From positions 1 to 12,707 of the forward strand of contig JBJTBE010000050.1 of the NCBI GenBank assembly GCA_046091165.1: DNA of 12,707 nucleotides, in the 5' to 3' direction. The position numbers and the translations under genes are program-made. Positions 6,513-12,576 of the stretch are shown here, piece after piece. Origin of the DNA: F1-60-MAGs163 sp046091165 (lineage in GTDB: Bacteria > Actinomycetota > Thermoleophilia > Solirubrobacterales > Solirubrobacteraceae). The notes beneath the pieces are model-generated. The model was not told the origin of the DNA. It was given only the letters and a program-made list of their open reading frames with translations, and made no database searches. Numbering within the stretch: the first letter of the stretch is position 1; every line of letters begins with the position of its first letter.

Positions 6513-7255
6513 GCGAACGGTCCCACGGCCAGCCCCTCGCCCTCGAGCGCATCGCGCACGGCCCGGGCGAGCTCGACGGCGTCGGGCGTGTCGCCGTGGA
6601 CGCAGATCGACTCGGCGCTCACCGGCACCTCCTCGCCGTCGGCGCTCACCACGCGCCCCTCGCGCGCGAGCAGGAGCGCCTGGGCGATCGCCGCGCCGGG
6701 ATCGAGGACGCTGCCGGGCTCCCCCCGCGGGACCAGGCGTCCGCTGCGGTCGTAGGCGCGGTCGGCGAAGCCCTCCGAGGCAGCGGCCAGCCCGAGCGCC
6801 TGCGCCTCGGCGGCGAGCAGCGAGCCGGGCTGGGTGAGGACGACCAGTGAGTCGTCGGTTGAGGCGACCAGCCCGGCGAGGGCGCCGGCCAGCTCGCGGT
6901 CGGCGGCGGCCCGGTGGTAGAGAGCCCCATGGGGCTTGACGTGGGTCACGCTGGCTCCCTCGGCGGCCGCGACCGCCTCGAGGGCGGCGAGCTGGGCGCC
7001 GACCTGGGCGACGACCTCGTCGACCGGCAGGTCGAGCTCCACGCGCCCGAAGCCGGCCGGGTCGGCGTAGCCGGGGTGGGCTCCCACGCGGACGCCCAGT
7101 TCGGCCGCCCGGGCACAGGCCCGGCGCATCGTCTCGGCGTCGCCGGCGTGGCCGCCGCAGGCGACGTTGGCGGTGGTGACCACCTCGAGCAGCCGGGCGT
7201 CGGCCTCCCACCCCGTCGGGTCGATGCGCTCGGCCAGGTCGGCGTTCAGGTCCAC
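6509..7255 (-). CDS. pxpA: 5-oxoprolinase subunit A (LamB/YcsF family)
   Basis: A 248-residue LamB/YcsF protein, first gene of the pxpA-pxpB-pxpC unit. Conserved stretches are DLNADLAE (2-9), TTANVACGGHAGD (27-39), VGAHPGYAD (57-65), VKPHGALYH (106-114), EGFADRAYDRSGRLVPRG (161-178) and ICVHGD (217-222). These acidic and histidine residues are those conserved in the family. GTG 7255 puts the DLN motif at the very N-terminus, as in other members, and is preceded by CAGAAT 6 bp upstream with no ribosome site. The 66-bp gap to serS holds a terminator-like hairpin, so pxp appears to be its own transcription unit. The usual N-terminal glycine-glutamate (DLGES) is DLAER here. Confidence 0.95.
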   Translation of the reverse strand: MDLNADLAERIDPTGWEADARLLEVVTTANVACGGHAGDAETMRRACARAAELGVRVGAHPGYADPAGFGRVELDLPVDEVVAQVGAQLAALEAVAAAEGASVTHVKPHGALYHRAAADRELAGALAGLVASTDDSLVVLTQPGSLLAAEAQALGLAAASEGFADRAYDRSGRLVPRGEPGSVLDPGAAIAQALLLAREGRVVSADGEEVPVSAESICVHGDTPDAVELARAVRDALEGEGLAVGPFA

Positions 7256-7261
7256 GCGGCC

Positions 7262-7267
7262 ATTCTG
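7262..7267 (-). promoter_or_regulatory. Putative -10 element CAGAAT for pxpABC
   Basis: On the minus strand CAGAAT ends 6 bp before GTG 7255. It fits the leaderless pattern but is a weak match to TANNNT at the first base. Confidence 0.35.
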
Positions 7268-7292
7268 ACGCGGCCGCGGGCCGGCCGGGGAA

Positions 7293-7322
7293 AGCGGCCC
7301 GGCGCCGCGGGGCCGGGCCGCT
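7293..7322 (-). terminator. Terminator-like hairpin after serS
   Basis: A perfect 11-bp inverted repeat, AGCGGCCCGGC/GCCGGGCCGCT, with an 8-base loop. It begins at the last base of the serS stop codon. On the minus strand it is followed by a short T run (TTT, then CCCC). The stem is very strong but the U tract is short, so termination may be partial. Confidence 0.6.
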
Positions 7323-8572
7323 CAGGCGGCCGGACCGTCCAGGCGCTCCGGGGCGCCGTAGGCCACGAGGCACTCGGGCAGCACGACGCTGCCGTCGGGC
7401 TGCTGGCCGTTCTCGAGCAGGGCGATGATCGTGCGCCCGACCGCCACGGCGGTGCCGTTGAGGGTGGCCAGAACCTGCGGCTTGCCGCCCTCGGGCCGCA
7501 TCCGGATCCCCAGGCGCCGGGCCTGGAAGTCGGTGGTGTTGGAGGTCGAGGTCAGCTCGCGGTAGCGGTCTTCGCTGGGGAGCCACGCCTCGCAGTCGAA
7601 CTTCCGGGCCGCCGACGGGCCAAGGTCGCCGATGGCGATGTCGACCACGCGGTAGGGGAGGCCCAGGCGCTCCATTATCTGCTCCTCGATGGCCAGCAGC
7701 CGCTCGTGCTCGGCCTTCGCCTCGTCGGGCGCCACGAAGCTGAACATCTCGACCTTGTCGAACTGGTGGACGCGGAAGATGCCCTTCGTGTCCTTGCCGG
7801 CCGCTCCGGCCTCGCGGCGGAAGCAGGGGGAGAAACCGGCGTAGCGCAGGGGCAGTTCGGCGGCGTCGAGGATCTCCCCGGCGTGCAGCGATGCGAGAGC
7901 CACCTCACTCGTGCCCACCAGGAAGAGCTCGTCGTCGGCCAGGCGGTAGATCTGCTGCTCGGTGTCGGGCAGGAAGCCGGTTCCGTAGAGCGCCTCCTCG
8001 CGGACCAGGACCGGCGGGATGACCGGCTCGAAGCCGTGCTCGCCGAGCAGGTCGAGGACCCACCGCACGAGGGCCAGCTCGAGCAGCACGAGGTCGCCAC
8101 GAAGGTAGGCAAAGCGCGAGCCGCTCAGCCGGGCCCCGCGCTCCACGTCCACCCGGTCACCGGCGAGCTCCAGGTGGTCCCTCGGGCCCTCGATCGCCGG
8201 GCGTTCGCCGGCCTCGCGGATCACGGTGTCCTCGTCGGGGGCCTCGGGTTCGGGGAGGTTCGGGAGCCGGTCGACGACCGCCTGGAGCTCGGCCTCGACG
8301 CCGGCCAGCTCCTCCTGGATCGCCTTGGCCTTCTCCGAGACCTCCTTCATCGCGGCGACCTGGGCGTCGGCGTCACCGCCGTCGCGCCGGGCGGCGGCGA
8401 TAGCGTCGTTGGCCTCATTCTGCTCGGCGCGCAGGGCCTCGAGCTCGGGAATCAGCTCGCGCCGGCGCCCGTCGAGCTCGAGCGCGAGGTCGAAGTCACC
8501 GGCGGCGTCACGGCGGGCGAGCGCCTGCCGGGCCGAGTCCGGGTCCCGGCGCAGCTCGCGCAGGTCGAGCAT
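7322..8572 (-). CDS. serS: Seryl-tRNA synthetase
   Basis: A 416-residue class II synthetase that charges tRNA-Ser in the cytoplasm. Residues about 27-100 form the charged, helical N-terminal arm that grips the long variable arm of tRNA-Ser. The catalytic domain follows, with GTSEVALA (220-227), motif 2 around PCFRREAGAAGKDTKGIFR (249-267), HQFDKVEMF (269-277) and motif 3 around LNGTAVAVGRTIIALLENGQ (371-390). The protein ends with the usual GSVVLPE.L segment. Length and motifs are normal. ATG 8572 lies 9 bp after the stop of the cytochrome c gene, with no Shine-Dalgarno sequence between, so it is probably co-transcribed with that gene. A strong hairpin follows its stop. Confidence 0.98.
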   Translation of the reverse strand: MLDLRELRRDPDSARQALARRDAAGDFDLALELDGRRRELIPELEALRAEQNEANDAIAAARRDGGDADAQVAAMKEVSEKAKAIQEELAGVEAELQAVVDRLPNLPEPEAPDEDTVIREAGERPAIEGPRDHLELAGDRVDVERGARLSGSRFAYLRGDLVLLELALVRWVLDLLGEHGFEPVIPPVLVREEALYGTGFLPDTEQQIYRLADDELFLVGTSEVALASLHAGEILDAAELPLRYAGFSPCFRREAGAAGKDTKGIFRVHQFDKVEMFSFVAPDEAKAEHERLLAIEEQIMERLGLPYRVVDIAIGDLGPSAARKFDCEAWLPSEDRYRELTSTSNTTDFQARRLGIRMRPEGGKPQVLATLNGTAVAVGRTIIALLENGQQPDGSVVLPECLVAYGAPERLDGPAA

Positions 8573-8581
8573 CGGGAGCGG

Positions 8582-9103
8582 CTAGTTGCCGGCGCCGGAC
8601 ATCCCGTCCGACATGCCGCCACCCATCCCGGTGCCCTGGCCCTGCACGGGGGTCGGGCCCTCCTTGATCGCCTCGGCCAGGGGCGGGCAGGCTGCCTGCT
8701 TGCCGGTGACCGAAGGCTGGGTCTCAACGTCCTTGCCCGAATACTCCTGGAGGAAGGCGGAAACGGCTTTGGCTTCGGGACCGACGACGATGTTGGCCGG
8801 CATGATCGCCCCGGAGAAGCCGCCGTTCTGGATCGCGTACATCACGGCGCCGTAGCACTCCTTGCGCACGTTGAAGTTCGGGCCGTCGGGCCGCTCGCGG
8901 TCGTTGACCTTGGTCGCCGAGCCCTCCGCTCCGACCACGCTGAGCGCGTGGCAGCCGGCGCAGCGCTCATGGAAGAGCTGCGCGCCCTCGTTGATCACGG
9001 CCGACTGGCCGTTTACCGAGCCGCCGTTGTTCCCGCCGCAGCCGGCGACCGCCAGCCCGGCCAGGAGGGCGAGCAAGAGGAGTGCGGGGCGCATCGGCTT
9101 CAT
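8582..9103 (-). CDS. Cytochrome c family lipoprotein
   Basis: A 173-residue protein. A lipoprotein signal (residues 1-21) ends in the lipobox AVAGC with Cys22 as the lipidated residue, so it should sit on the outer face of the membrane. Haem attaches at CAGCH (48-52), with His52 as one axial ligand and Met101 in GAIMPANI as the likely second. This is the class I cytochrome c layout. Residues 107-122 give the usual C-terminal helix (EAKAVSAFLQEYSG). Beyond it lies a tail rich in Gly and Met (about 155-173). A second cysteine pair outside the haem motif (C83, C139) could form a disulfide. It is a likely electron carrier near the oxidases, but its partner is not in the window. ATG 9103 is chosen; ATG 9094 would also leave a signal peptide. 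It is the first gene before serS. Confidence 0.9.
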   Translation of the reverse strand: MKPMRPALLLLALLAGLAVAGCGGNNGGSVNGQSAVINEGAQLFHERCAGCHALSVVGAEGSATKVNDRERPDGPNFNVRKECYGAVMYAIQNGGFSGAIMPANIVVGPEAKAVSAFLQEYSGKDVETQPSVTGKQAACPPLAEAIKEGPTPVQGQGTGMGGGMSDGMSGAGN

Positions 9104-9112
9104 GCCGGGCGG

Positions 9113-9118
9113 ATGATA
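9113..9118 (-). promoter_or_regulatory. Putative -10 element TATCAT for cytochrome c-serS
   Basis: TATCAT on the minus strand ends 9 bp before ATG 9103. A TTGACC (9138 down to 9133) upstream resembles a -35 but the spacing is only 14 bp. It also overlaps a hairpin-forming repeat, GACCGG-CCG-CCGGTC (9122-9136), which could be an operator or the end signal of the upstream gene. Confidence 0.5.
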
Positions 9119-9121
9119 CGA

Positions 9122-9136
9122 GACCGGCCGCCGGTC
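9122..9136. repeat. Short perfect inverted repeat
   Basis: GACCGG-CCG-CCGGTC, a 6-bp stem with a 3-base loop. It lies in the 67-bp gap between the membrane-protein stop and the cytochrome start. No T run follows on the minus strand, so terminator function is doubtful; an operator within the cytochrome promoter is possible. In such GC-rich DNA it could also be chance. Confidence 0.35.
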
Positions 9137-9170
9137 AAGCCGCGCGGTCCGGTGCTGGGCGCGCCGGCGT

Positions 9171-9614
9171 TCAGGCGGTCCAGATGACCCTGAGGGCGAG
9201 GAAGGCGATCACGGCGCAGGCGAGCGCCGCGGTGGCGAGTTCCCGGCCGGCGATCTGCAGCACGATCTCGCGCTGTTTGACCGGTTCGAGCCGGCCCACC
9301 GCCTGGGCGTCCTCGAGGCCGTGCTTGTCCAGGACGTACTGGGCGGTGGCGATCCGCAGCTGCTCGGCGATGATGGAGACGGCGATCGGCAGCAGCATGT
9401 AGAGCCAGAAGAGCCCGGATTTCGGGTCCAGCCCGGTGATCAGGGCGACCAGGGCTACCGCGGCCAGGACGGTCGTCGCGGCCTGCGTCGTACGCCACAT
9501 TCCCCAGAACAGGCCCGCCCCGCTGGAACGCCACCAGGCCCAGGCGCCGACCAGCGCCGTGGAGAGCGCGATCGCGGCCACGATGACCGCCGAAATATCC
9601 GCTACCTGTCGCAT
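9171..9614 (-). CDS. Four-helix membrane protein, function unknown
   Basis: A 147-residue protein that I do not recognise. It has about four hydrophobic segments: residues 5-27, 43-61, 67-86 and 124-145. Between the third and fourth is a polar loop of roughly 40 residues (EQLRIATAQYVLDKHGLEDA and on) with mixed charges, likely cytoplasmic. There are no cysteines or metal-binding motifs. ATG 9614 is chosen because the first helix begins soon after it and GACAAT lies 9 bp upstream; the open frame extends 20 residues further without hydrophobic or coding character. It is divergent from nuoA across 68 bp, so shared regulation with complex I is possible but not shown. Confidence 0.7.
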   Translation of the reverse strand: MRQVADISAVIVAAIALSTALVGAWAWWRSSGAGLFWGMWRTTQAATTVLAAVALVALITGLDPKSGLFWLYMLLPIAVSIIAEQLRIATAQYVLDKHGLEDAQAVGRLEPVKQREIVLQIAGRELATAALACAVIAFLALRVIWTA

Positions 9615-9623
9615 AAAGAGCCG

Positions 9624-9629
9624 ATTGTC
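9624..9629 (-). promoter_or_regulatory. Putative -10 element GACAAT for the membrane protein
   Basis: GACAAT on the minus strand ends 9 bp before ATG 9614, in the 68-bp divergent region shared with the nuoA promoter. The first base departs from the TANNNT pattern. Confidence 0.3.
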
Positions 9630-9666
9630 ACGATGTCGAATCCGGCACGTTCCGGCCGTCGTCAGG

Positions 9667-9675
9667 TGATACAAC
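9667..9675 (+). promoter_or_regulatory. Putative extended -10 (TGATACAAC) for the nuo operon
   Basis: TGA then TACAAC, ending 7 bp before ATG 9683. There is no Shine-Dalgarno sequence in CAACCCT, so the nuoA message may be leaderless. It is the only promoter candidate I see for nuoA-nuoE. Confidence 0.45.
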
Positions 9676-9682
9676 CAACCCT

Positions 9683-10039
9683 ATGGTCTCGTCCTACTGG
9701 CCCGCCCTGATCTTCGTCTTCATCGGGACGGCGATCGGCGTCGCGTTCAGCCTCCTGAACGGCTTCCTCGGGCCCCGACGGGCGGTCGAGAGCAAGTACG
9801 ACCCGTACGAGTCCGGGATGCCCTCGGAGATCAAGCAGGGCTTCCGCTTCGGGATCAGCTTCTACCTGATCGCGATGCTCTTCCTGCTGTTCGACATCGA
9901 GGTGCTCTTCCTCTACCCGATCGCCGTCCAGCTGCGCGCCTTCGGGACCTTTGCCCTGATCGAGACCACGGTCTTCATAGGCCTGCTGTTCGTGGCCTTC
10001 GTCTACGTCTGGCGCCGGGGTGCGCTGACGTGGAAGTAA
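9683..10039 (+). CDS. nuoA: NADH-quinone oxidoreductase subunit A
   Basis: A 118-residue membrane subunit of complex I. There are three transmembrane helices, at about 5-27, 58-80 and 89-110. The loop between the first two holds KYDPYESGMP (39-47 region), which carries the conserved acidic residues and the position of the switch cysteine seen in mitochondria (Ser44 here). The second helix contains the signature FLLFDIEVLFLYP (67-79). NuoA helps to form the entry of the quinone chamber. Length is normal. It starts at ATG 9683 after a likely -10 and overlaps nuoB by 10 bases. Codon use (GGG and CGG present) matches the upstream genes. Confidence 0.97.
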   Translation: MVSSYWPALIFVFIGTAIGVAFSLLNGFLGPRRAVESKYDPYESGMPSEIKQGFRFGISFYLIAMLFLLFDIEVLFLYPIAVQLRAFGTFALIETTVFIGLLFVAFVYVWRRGALTWK

Positions 10040-10734
10040 CGCGCCAGAACCTCGACGGCGTCGAGCGTGACCTCGAGAGCGACCTCGAGCGCGAGAAGTT
10101 CCGCGCCAAGCAGATGCGCGCCCGCGACATGCTCCGCGGCGACCTCGACGGCAAGGAGCTCGAGGATTACGTCCAGGAGCGCGTCATCACCTCCACCCTG
10201 GAGAAGGCCTTCGACTGGGCCCGGGGGAACTCGATGTTCCCGCTCACCTTCGGCCTGGCCTGCTGCGCGATCGAGATGATGTCGATCGTCGGCTCGCGCC
10301 TGGACATCGCCCGCTTCGGCTTCGAGGCCTTTCGGGCTTCGCCGCGCCAGGCCGACCTGCTGATCCTCTCCGGCCGGATCTCGATCAAGATGGCCCCGGT
10401 CATCCGGCGCATCTACGACCAGATGCTCGAGCCCAAGTACGTGATCGCCATGGGCGCCTGCTCGAGCTCGATGGGCGTCTTCAACAACTACGCGATCGTG
10501 CCGGCCGACAAGTTCATGCCGGTCGACGTGCACGTGCCCGGCTGCCCCCCGCGGCCCGAGGCGCTGATGCACGGCATCATCGAGCTGCGCTCGATGGTCC
10601 ACGACGACCCGACCCTCGGCTGGCGGGCGCGCTACTCGGCCTACGGCACCGAGGAGGTCGTCCCCAAGCCGGCGGCTGACGCCACCGGCGTGAACGTCTT
10701 CGGAGCGGGCGGGACGGAGGACGAAATTGCCTGA
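10030..10734 (+). CDS. nuoB: NADH-quinone oxidoreductase subunit B
   Basis: A 234-residue peripheral-arm subunit that holds the terminal iron-sulfur cluster N2, the last electron donor to quinone. The four ligands are visible: tandem Cys78-Cys79 in LACCAIEMM, Cys144 in GACSSSMGVFNNYAIV, and Cys172 in VPGCPPRPEAL. GTG 10030 overlaps nuoA by 10 bases. It gives an N-terminal extension of about 50 residues, strongly charged and probably helical, that most NuoB proteins lack. Starting at ATG 10114 would remove half of it, but no better ribosome site is there. The C-terminal tail after 200 is also longer than the core. The protein style (SGRISIKMAPVIRRIYDQM) fits high-GC actinobacteria. Confidence 0.96.
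   Translation: MEVTRQNLDGVERDLESDLEREKFRAKQMRARDMLRGDLDGKELEDYVQERVITSTLEKAFDWARGNSMFPLTFGLACCAIEMMSIVGSRLDIARFGFEAFRASPRQADLLILSGRISIKMAPVIRRIYDQMLEPKYVIAMGACSSSMGVFNNYAIVPADKFMPVDVHVPGCPPRPEALMHGIIELRSMVHDDPTLGWRARYSAYGTEEVVPKPAADATGVNVFGAGGTEDEIA
10716..10720 (+). promoter_or_regulatory. Shine-Dalgarno sequence of nuoC
   Basis: GGAGG lies 6 bp before TTG 10727 and decides this rare start codon. It is one of the few clear ribosome sites in the window and belongs to a gene inside an operon, in contrast with the leaderless-looking first genes. Confidence 0.65.
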
Positions 10735-11338
10735 CGCCGCCGGCCTGGAGAAGCTGGCCGCCGCGATCGGCCCCGAGACGGTCCTGGGCACCGTCCACAC
10801 CGACTGCCGCTCGGAGATCTCGGTGCGCCCGGAGGCGATCGTCTCCGCGCTGGCCACCCTGCGCGCCGAGGGCTACGGCGACCTGCGCAGCGTGCACGGC
10901 GTCGACTACTACCCCGAGGAGCCCCGGCTCTGCGTCAAGTACGAGATGCTCAGCCGCGAGCGGCCCGACCGCGTCTCGGTCAGCCTGCGGGTGCCGCTCG
11001 ACGACCCGCGCGTTCCCTCGGTAACGCCCGACTGGCCGACCGCCAACTGGCCCGAGCGCGAGGCCTTCGACATGTTCGGCATTGTCTTCGAAGGACACCC
11101 GGACCCTCGCCGCATCCTGATGTGGGAAGCGTATCCGGATCATCCGCTCCGCAAGGACTTCCCCCTCGCCGGCATCGAGGTCGAACTGCCCGCCGCCGAC
11201 GTCGCCGAAGTCACCGGCAAGAAGGTCGTCCCCGCCCCGATGATGGGCGGACCCTTCGTCTCTCACGGCGGCAAGCTGTCCGAAGGCGAGCCTTCCGCGC
11301 TCGACCAGTCCTGGACCGAGGAAAAACCCAAAGCCTGA
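10727..11338 (+). CDS. nuoC: NADH-quinone oxidoreductase subunit C, apparently chimeric
   Basis: A 203-residue 30-kDa-type subunit of the complex I peripheral arm, which packs against NuoB and NuoD. The family signature spans 108-147: NWPEREAFDMFGIVFEGHPD, then RRILM, HPLRKDFPL. TTG 10727 is set by GGAGG upstream and overlaps nuoB by 8 bases. The gene changes character near residue 120. Up to there all 11 Glu codons are GAG and CGG is used for Arg. From E122 on, six of nine Glu codons are GAA, Lys AAA appears, and CGG vanishes. The C-terminal tail (GGPFVSHGGKLSEGEPSALD, then QSWTEEKPK) is of a type I associate with Verrucomicrobia, not Actinobacteria. The reading frame is intact, so the product may be real, but a joined assembly is at least as likely. 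Confidence 0.9.
   Translation: MPDAAGLEKLAAAIGPETVLGTVHTDCRSEISVRPEAIVSALATLRAEGYGDLRSVHGVDYYPEEPRLCVKYEMLSRERPDRVSVSLRVPLDDPRVPSVTPDWPTANWPEREAFDMFGIVFEGHPDPRRILMWEAYPDHPLRKDFPLAGIEVELPAADVAEVTGKKVVPAPMMGGPFVSHGGKLSEGEPSALDQSWTEEKPKA
10991..11092 (+). other. Probable junction between two genomes inside nuoC
   Basis: The bounds are the last CGG codon of the upstream type (10988-10990) and the first GAA codon of the downstream type (11090-11092). The most likely crossover is about 11,066-11,090, in the conserved codons for FDMFGIVF, where unrelated nuoC genes can share short identical words. Everything left of it matches one codon style, everything right of it another. Whether it is a biological recombination or an assembly artefact cannot be told from the sequence. 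Confidence 0.6.
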
Positions 11339-11345
11339 CCTTAAC

Positions 11346-12572
11346 GTGAAGATCACCAAGGAAATCTCCCTCGGCGACGTCGCCGCCCGTTCGGAAGAGC
11401 TGCGCGGCGAGAACATGACCCTCAACATGGGTCCGTCCCACCCGGCCACGCACGGCGTGCTCCGCCTCAGCCTCGAGCTCGACGGCGACAAGGTCGTGAA
11501 GTGCGACCCGGTCATCGGCTACCTGCACCGCGGCGACGAGAAGATCGCCGAGAACATGACGTATAACCAGTTCGTCCCGTACACGGACCGCCTGGACTAC
11601 CTCGCCCCCCTCGCCAACAACGTCGCCTACGCCATCGCCGTCGAGAAGCTCGCCGGCCTCAAGCTGCCCCCGCGCTGCGAGGCGATCCGCGTGCTCACCT
11701 GCGAGATGGCCCGCATCTCGTCCCACCTCCTCGGCATCGGCGTCTACGCGATGGATACCGGCGCCTGGACGGTGTTCATGTACACCTTCAACGAGCGCGA
11801 GAAGCTCTACACGCTCTTCGAGGAGCTCACCGGCGCCCGCTTCACCACGAGCTACACCCGCATCGGCGGCGTGACGCGCGACCTCCCCGACGGCTGGCTC
11901 GCCAAGGTCGCGGCCTTCTGCGACGGCGTCGAGCGCACCATCGACGAGGTCGACAAGCTCCTCACCCGCAACGGCATCTTCCTCGAGCGCACCGAAGGCA
12001 TCGCGCCGATCTCCAAGGAGATGGCACTCGCCTACGGCCTCACCGGCCCGAACCTCCGCGCCTCCGGCGTGCCGTTCGACCTCCGCAAGGACAAGCCTTA
12101 CTCCGGCTACGAGCAGTATGAATTCGACGTGCCCGTGGGCACCAAGGGCGACTGCTTCGACCGCTACCTCGTCCGCATGGAAGAACTCCGCCAATCCGTG
12201 CGCATCCTCCGTCAGGTCGTGAAGTCCATGCCGGACGGCGCCTGGTACGCCGAGGACGCCAAGAAGATCTTCCTCCCGCCCAAGGCCAAGGTGATGACCA
12301 AGATGGAGGAGCTCATCCAGAACTTCATGCTGGTGACCGAAGGCCCGCAGATCCCCGCCGGCGAGGTCTACTTCGAGGCCGAGAACCCGAAGGGCGCCCT
12401 CGGCTTCTACGTCGTCTCCCACGGCGGCGGCGTCCCCTACCGCCTGCGCATCCGCGGCCCGAGCTTCGTCTCGCTCTCGATCCTCCCCGCCGTCGTCCCC
12501 GGCAACTTCCTCACCGACATCGCCTCCATCCTCGGTTCGCTCGACTTCGTCATGGGCGAATGCGACCGCTAA
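11346..12572 (+). CDS. nuoD: NADH-quinone oxidoreductase subunit D
   Basis: A complete 408-residue 49-kDa-type subunit that, with NuoB, lines the quinone pocket. Landmarks are NMGPSHPATHGVLRL (27-41, with the quinone-site histidines), GYLHRGDEKIAE (58-69), TYNQFVPYTDRLDY (71-84), ISSHLLGIGVYAMDTGAWT (114-132), and the terminal GSLDFVMGECDR. In typical actinobacterial NuoD the second of these reads GYLHTGIEKN and the third TWTQGVTFVTRMDY. This protein therefore belongs to another lineage, nearer to Gram-negative and Verrucomicrobia-type NuoD. In-frame GGG and CGG codons are absent; both are common upstream. GTG 11346 gives a 23-residue lead before the conserved core. It lies 7 bp after nuoC and 4 bp before nuoE. 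Confidence 0.97.
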   Translation: MKITKEISLGDVAARSEELRGENMTLNMGPSHPATHGVLRLSLELDGDKVVKCDPVIGYLHRGDEKIAENMTYNQFVPYTDRLDYLAPLANNVAYAIAVEKLAGLKLPPRCEAIRVLTCEMARISSHLLGIGVYAMDTGAWTVFMYTFNEREKLYTLFEELTGARFTTSYTRIGGVTRDLPDGWLAKVAAFCDGVERTIDEVDKLLTRNGIFLERTEGIAPISKEMALAYGLTGPNLRASGVPFDLRKDKPYSGYEQYEFDVPVGTKGDCFDRYLVRMEELRQSVRILRQVVKSMPDGAWYAEDAKKIFLPPKAKVMTKMEELIQNFMLVTEGPQIPAGEVYFEAENPKGALGFYVVSHGGGVPYRLRIRGPSFVSLSILPAVVPGNFLTDIASILGSLDFVMGECDR

Positions 12573-12576
12573 GCCC

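Noticed and set aside
5044..6552. A 502-residue version of the pxpC product, possibly a pxpB-pxpC fusion
   Set aside because: The extra N-terminal part is Arg/Gly-rich shadow sequence in a different frame from pxpB. The GTGA overlap at 5898-5901 gives the normal start.
6914..9187. A 757-residue open frame on the plus strand
   Set aside because: It is antisense to pxpA, serS and the cytochrome gene, has no recognisable domain and shows the usual shadow composition.
10727..11338. Frameshift or pseudogene in nuoC as the cause of its odd C-terminus
   Set aside because: The frame is continuous through the conserved EREAFDMFGI to LRKDFPL signature and on to the stop. The change is one of codon style and lineage, not of frame.
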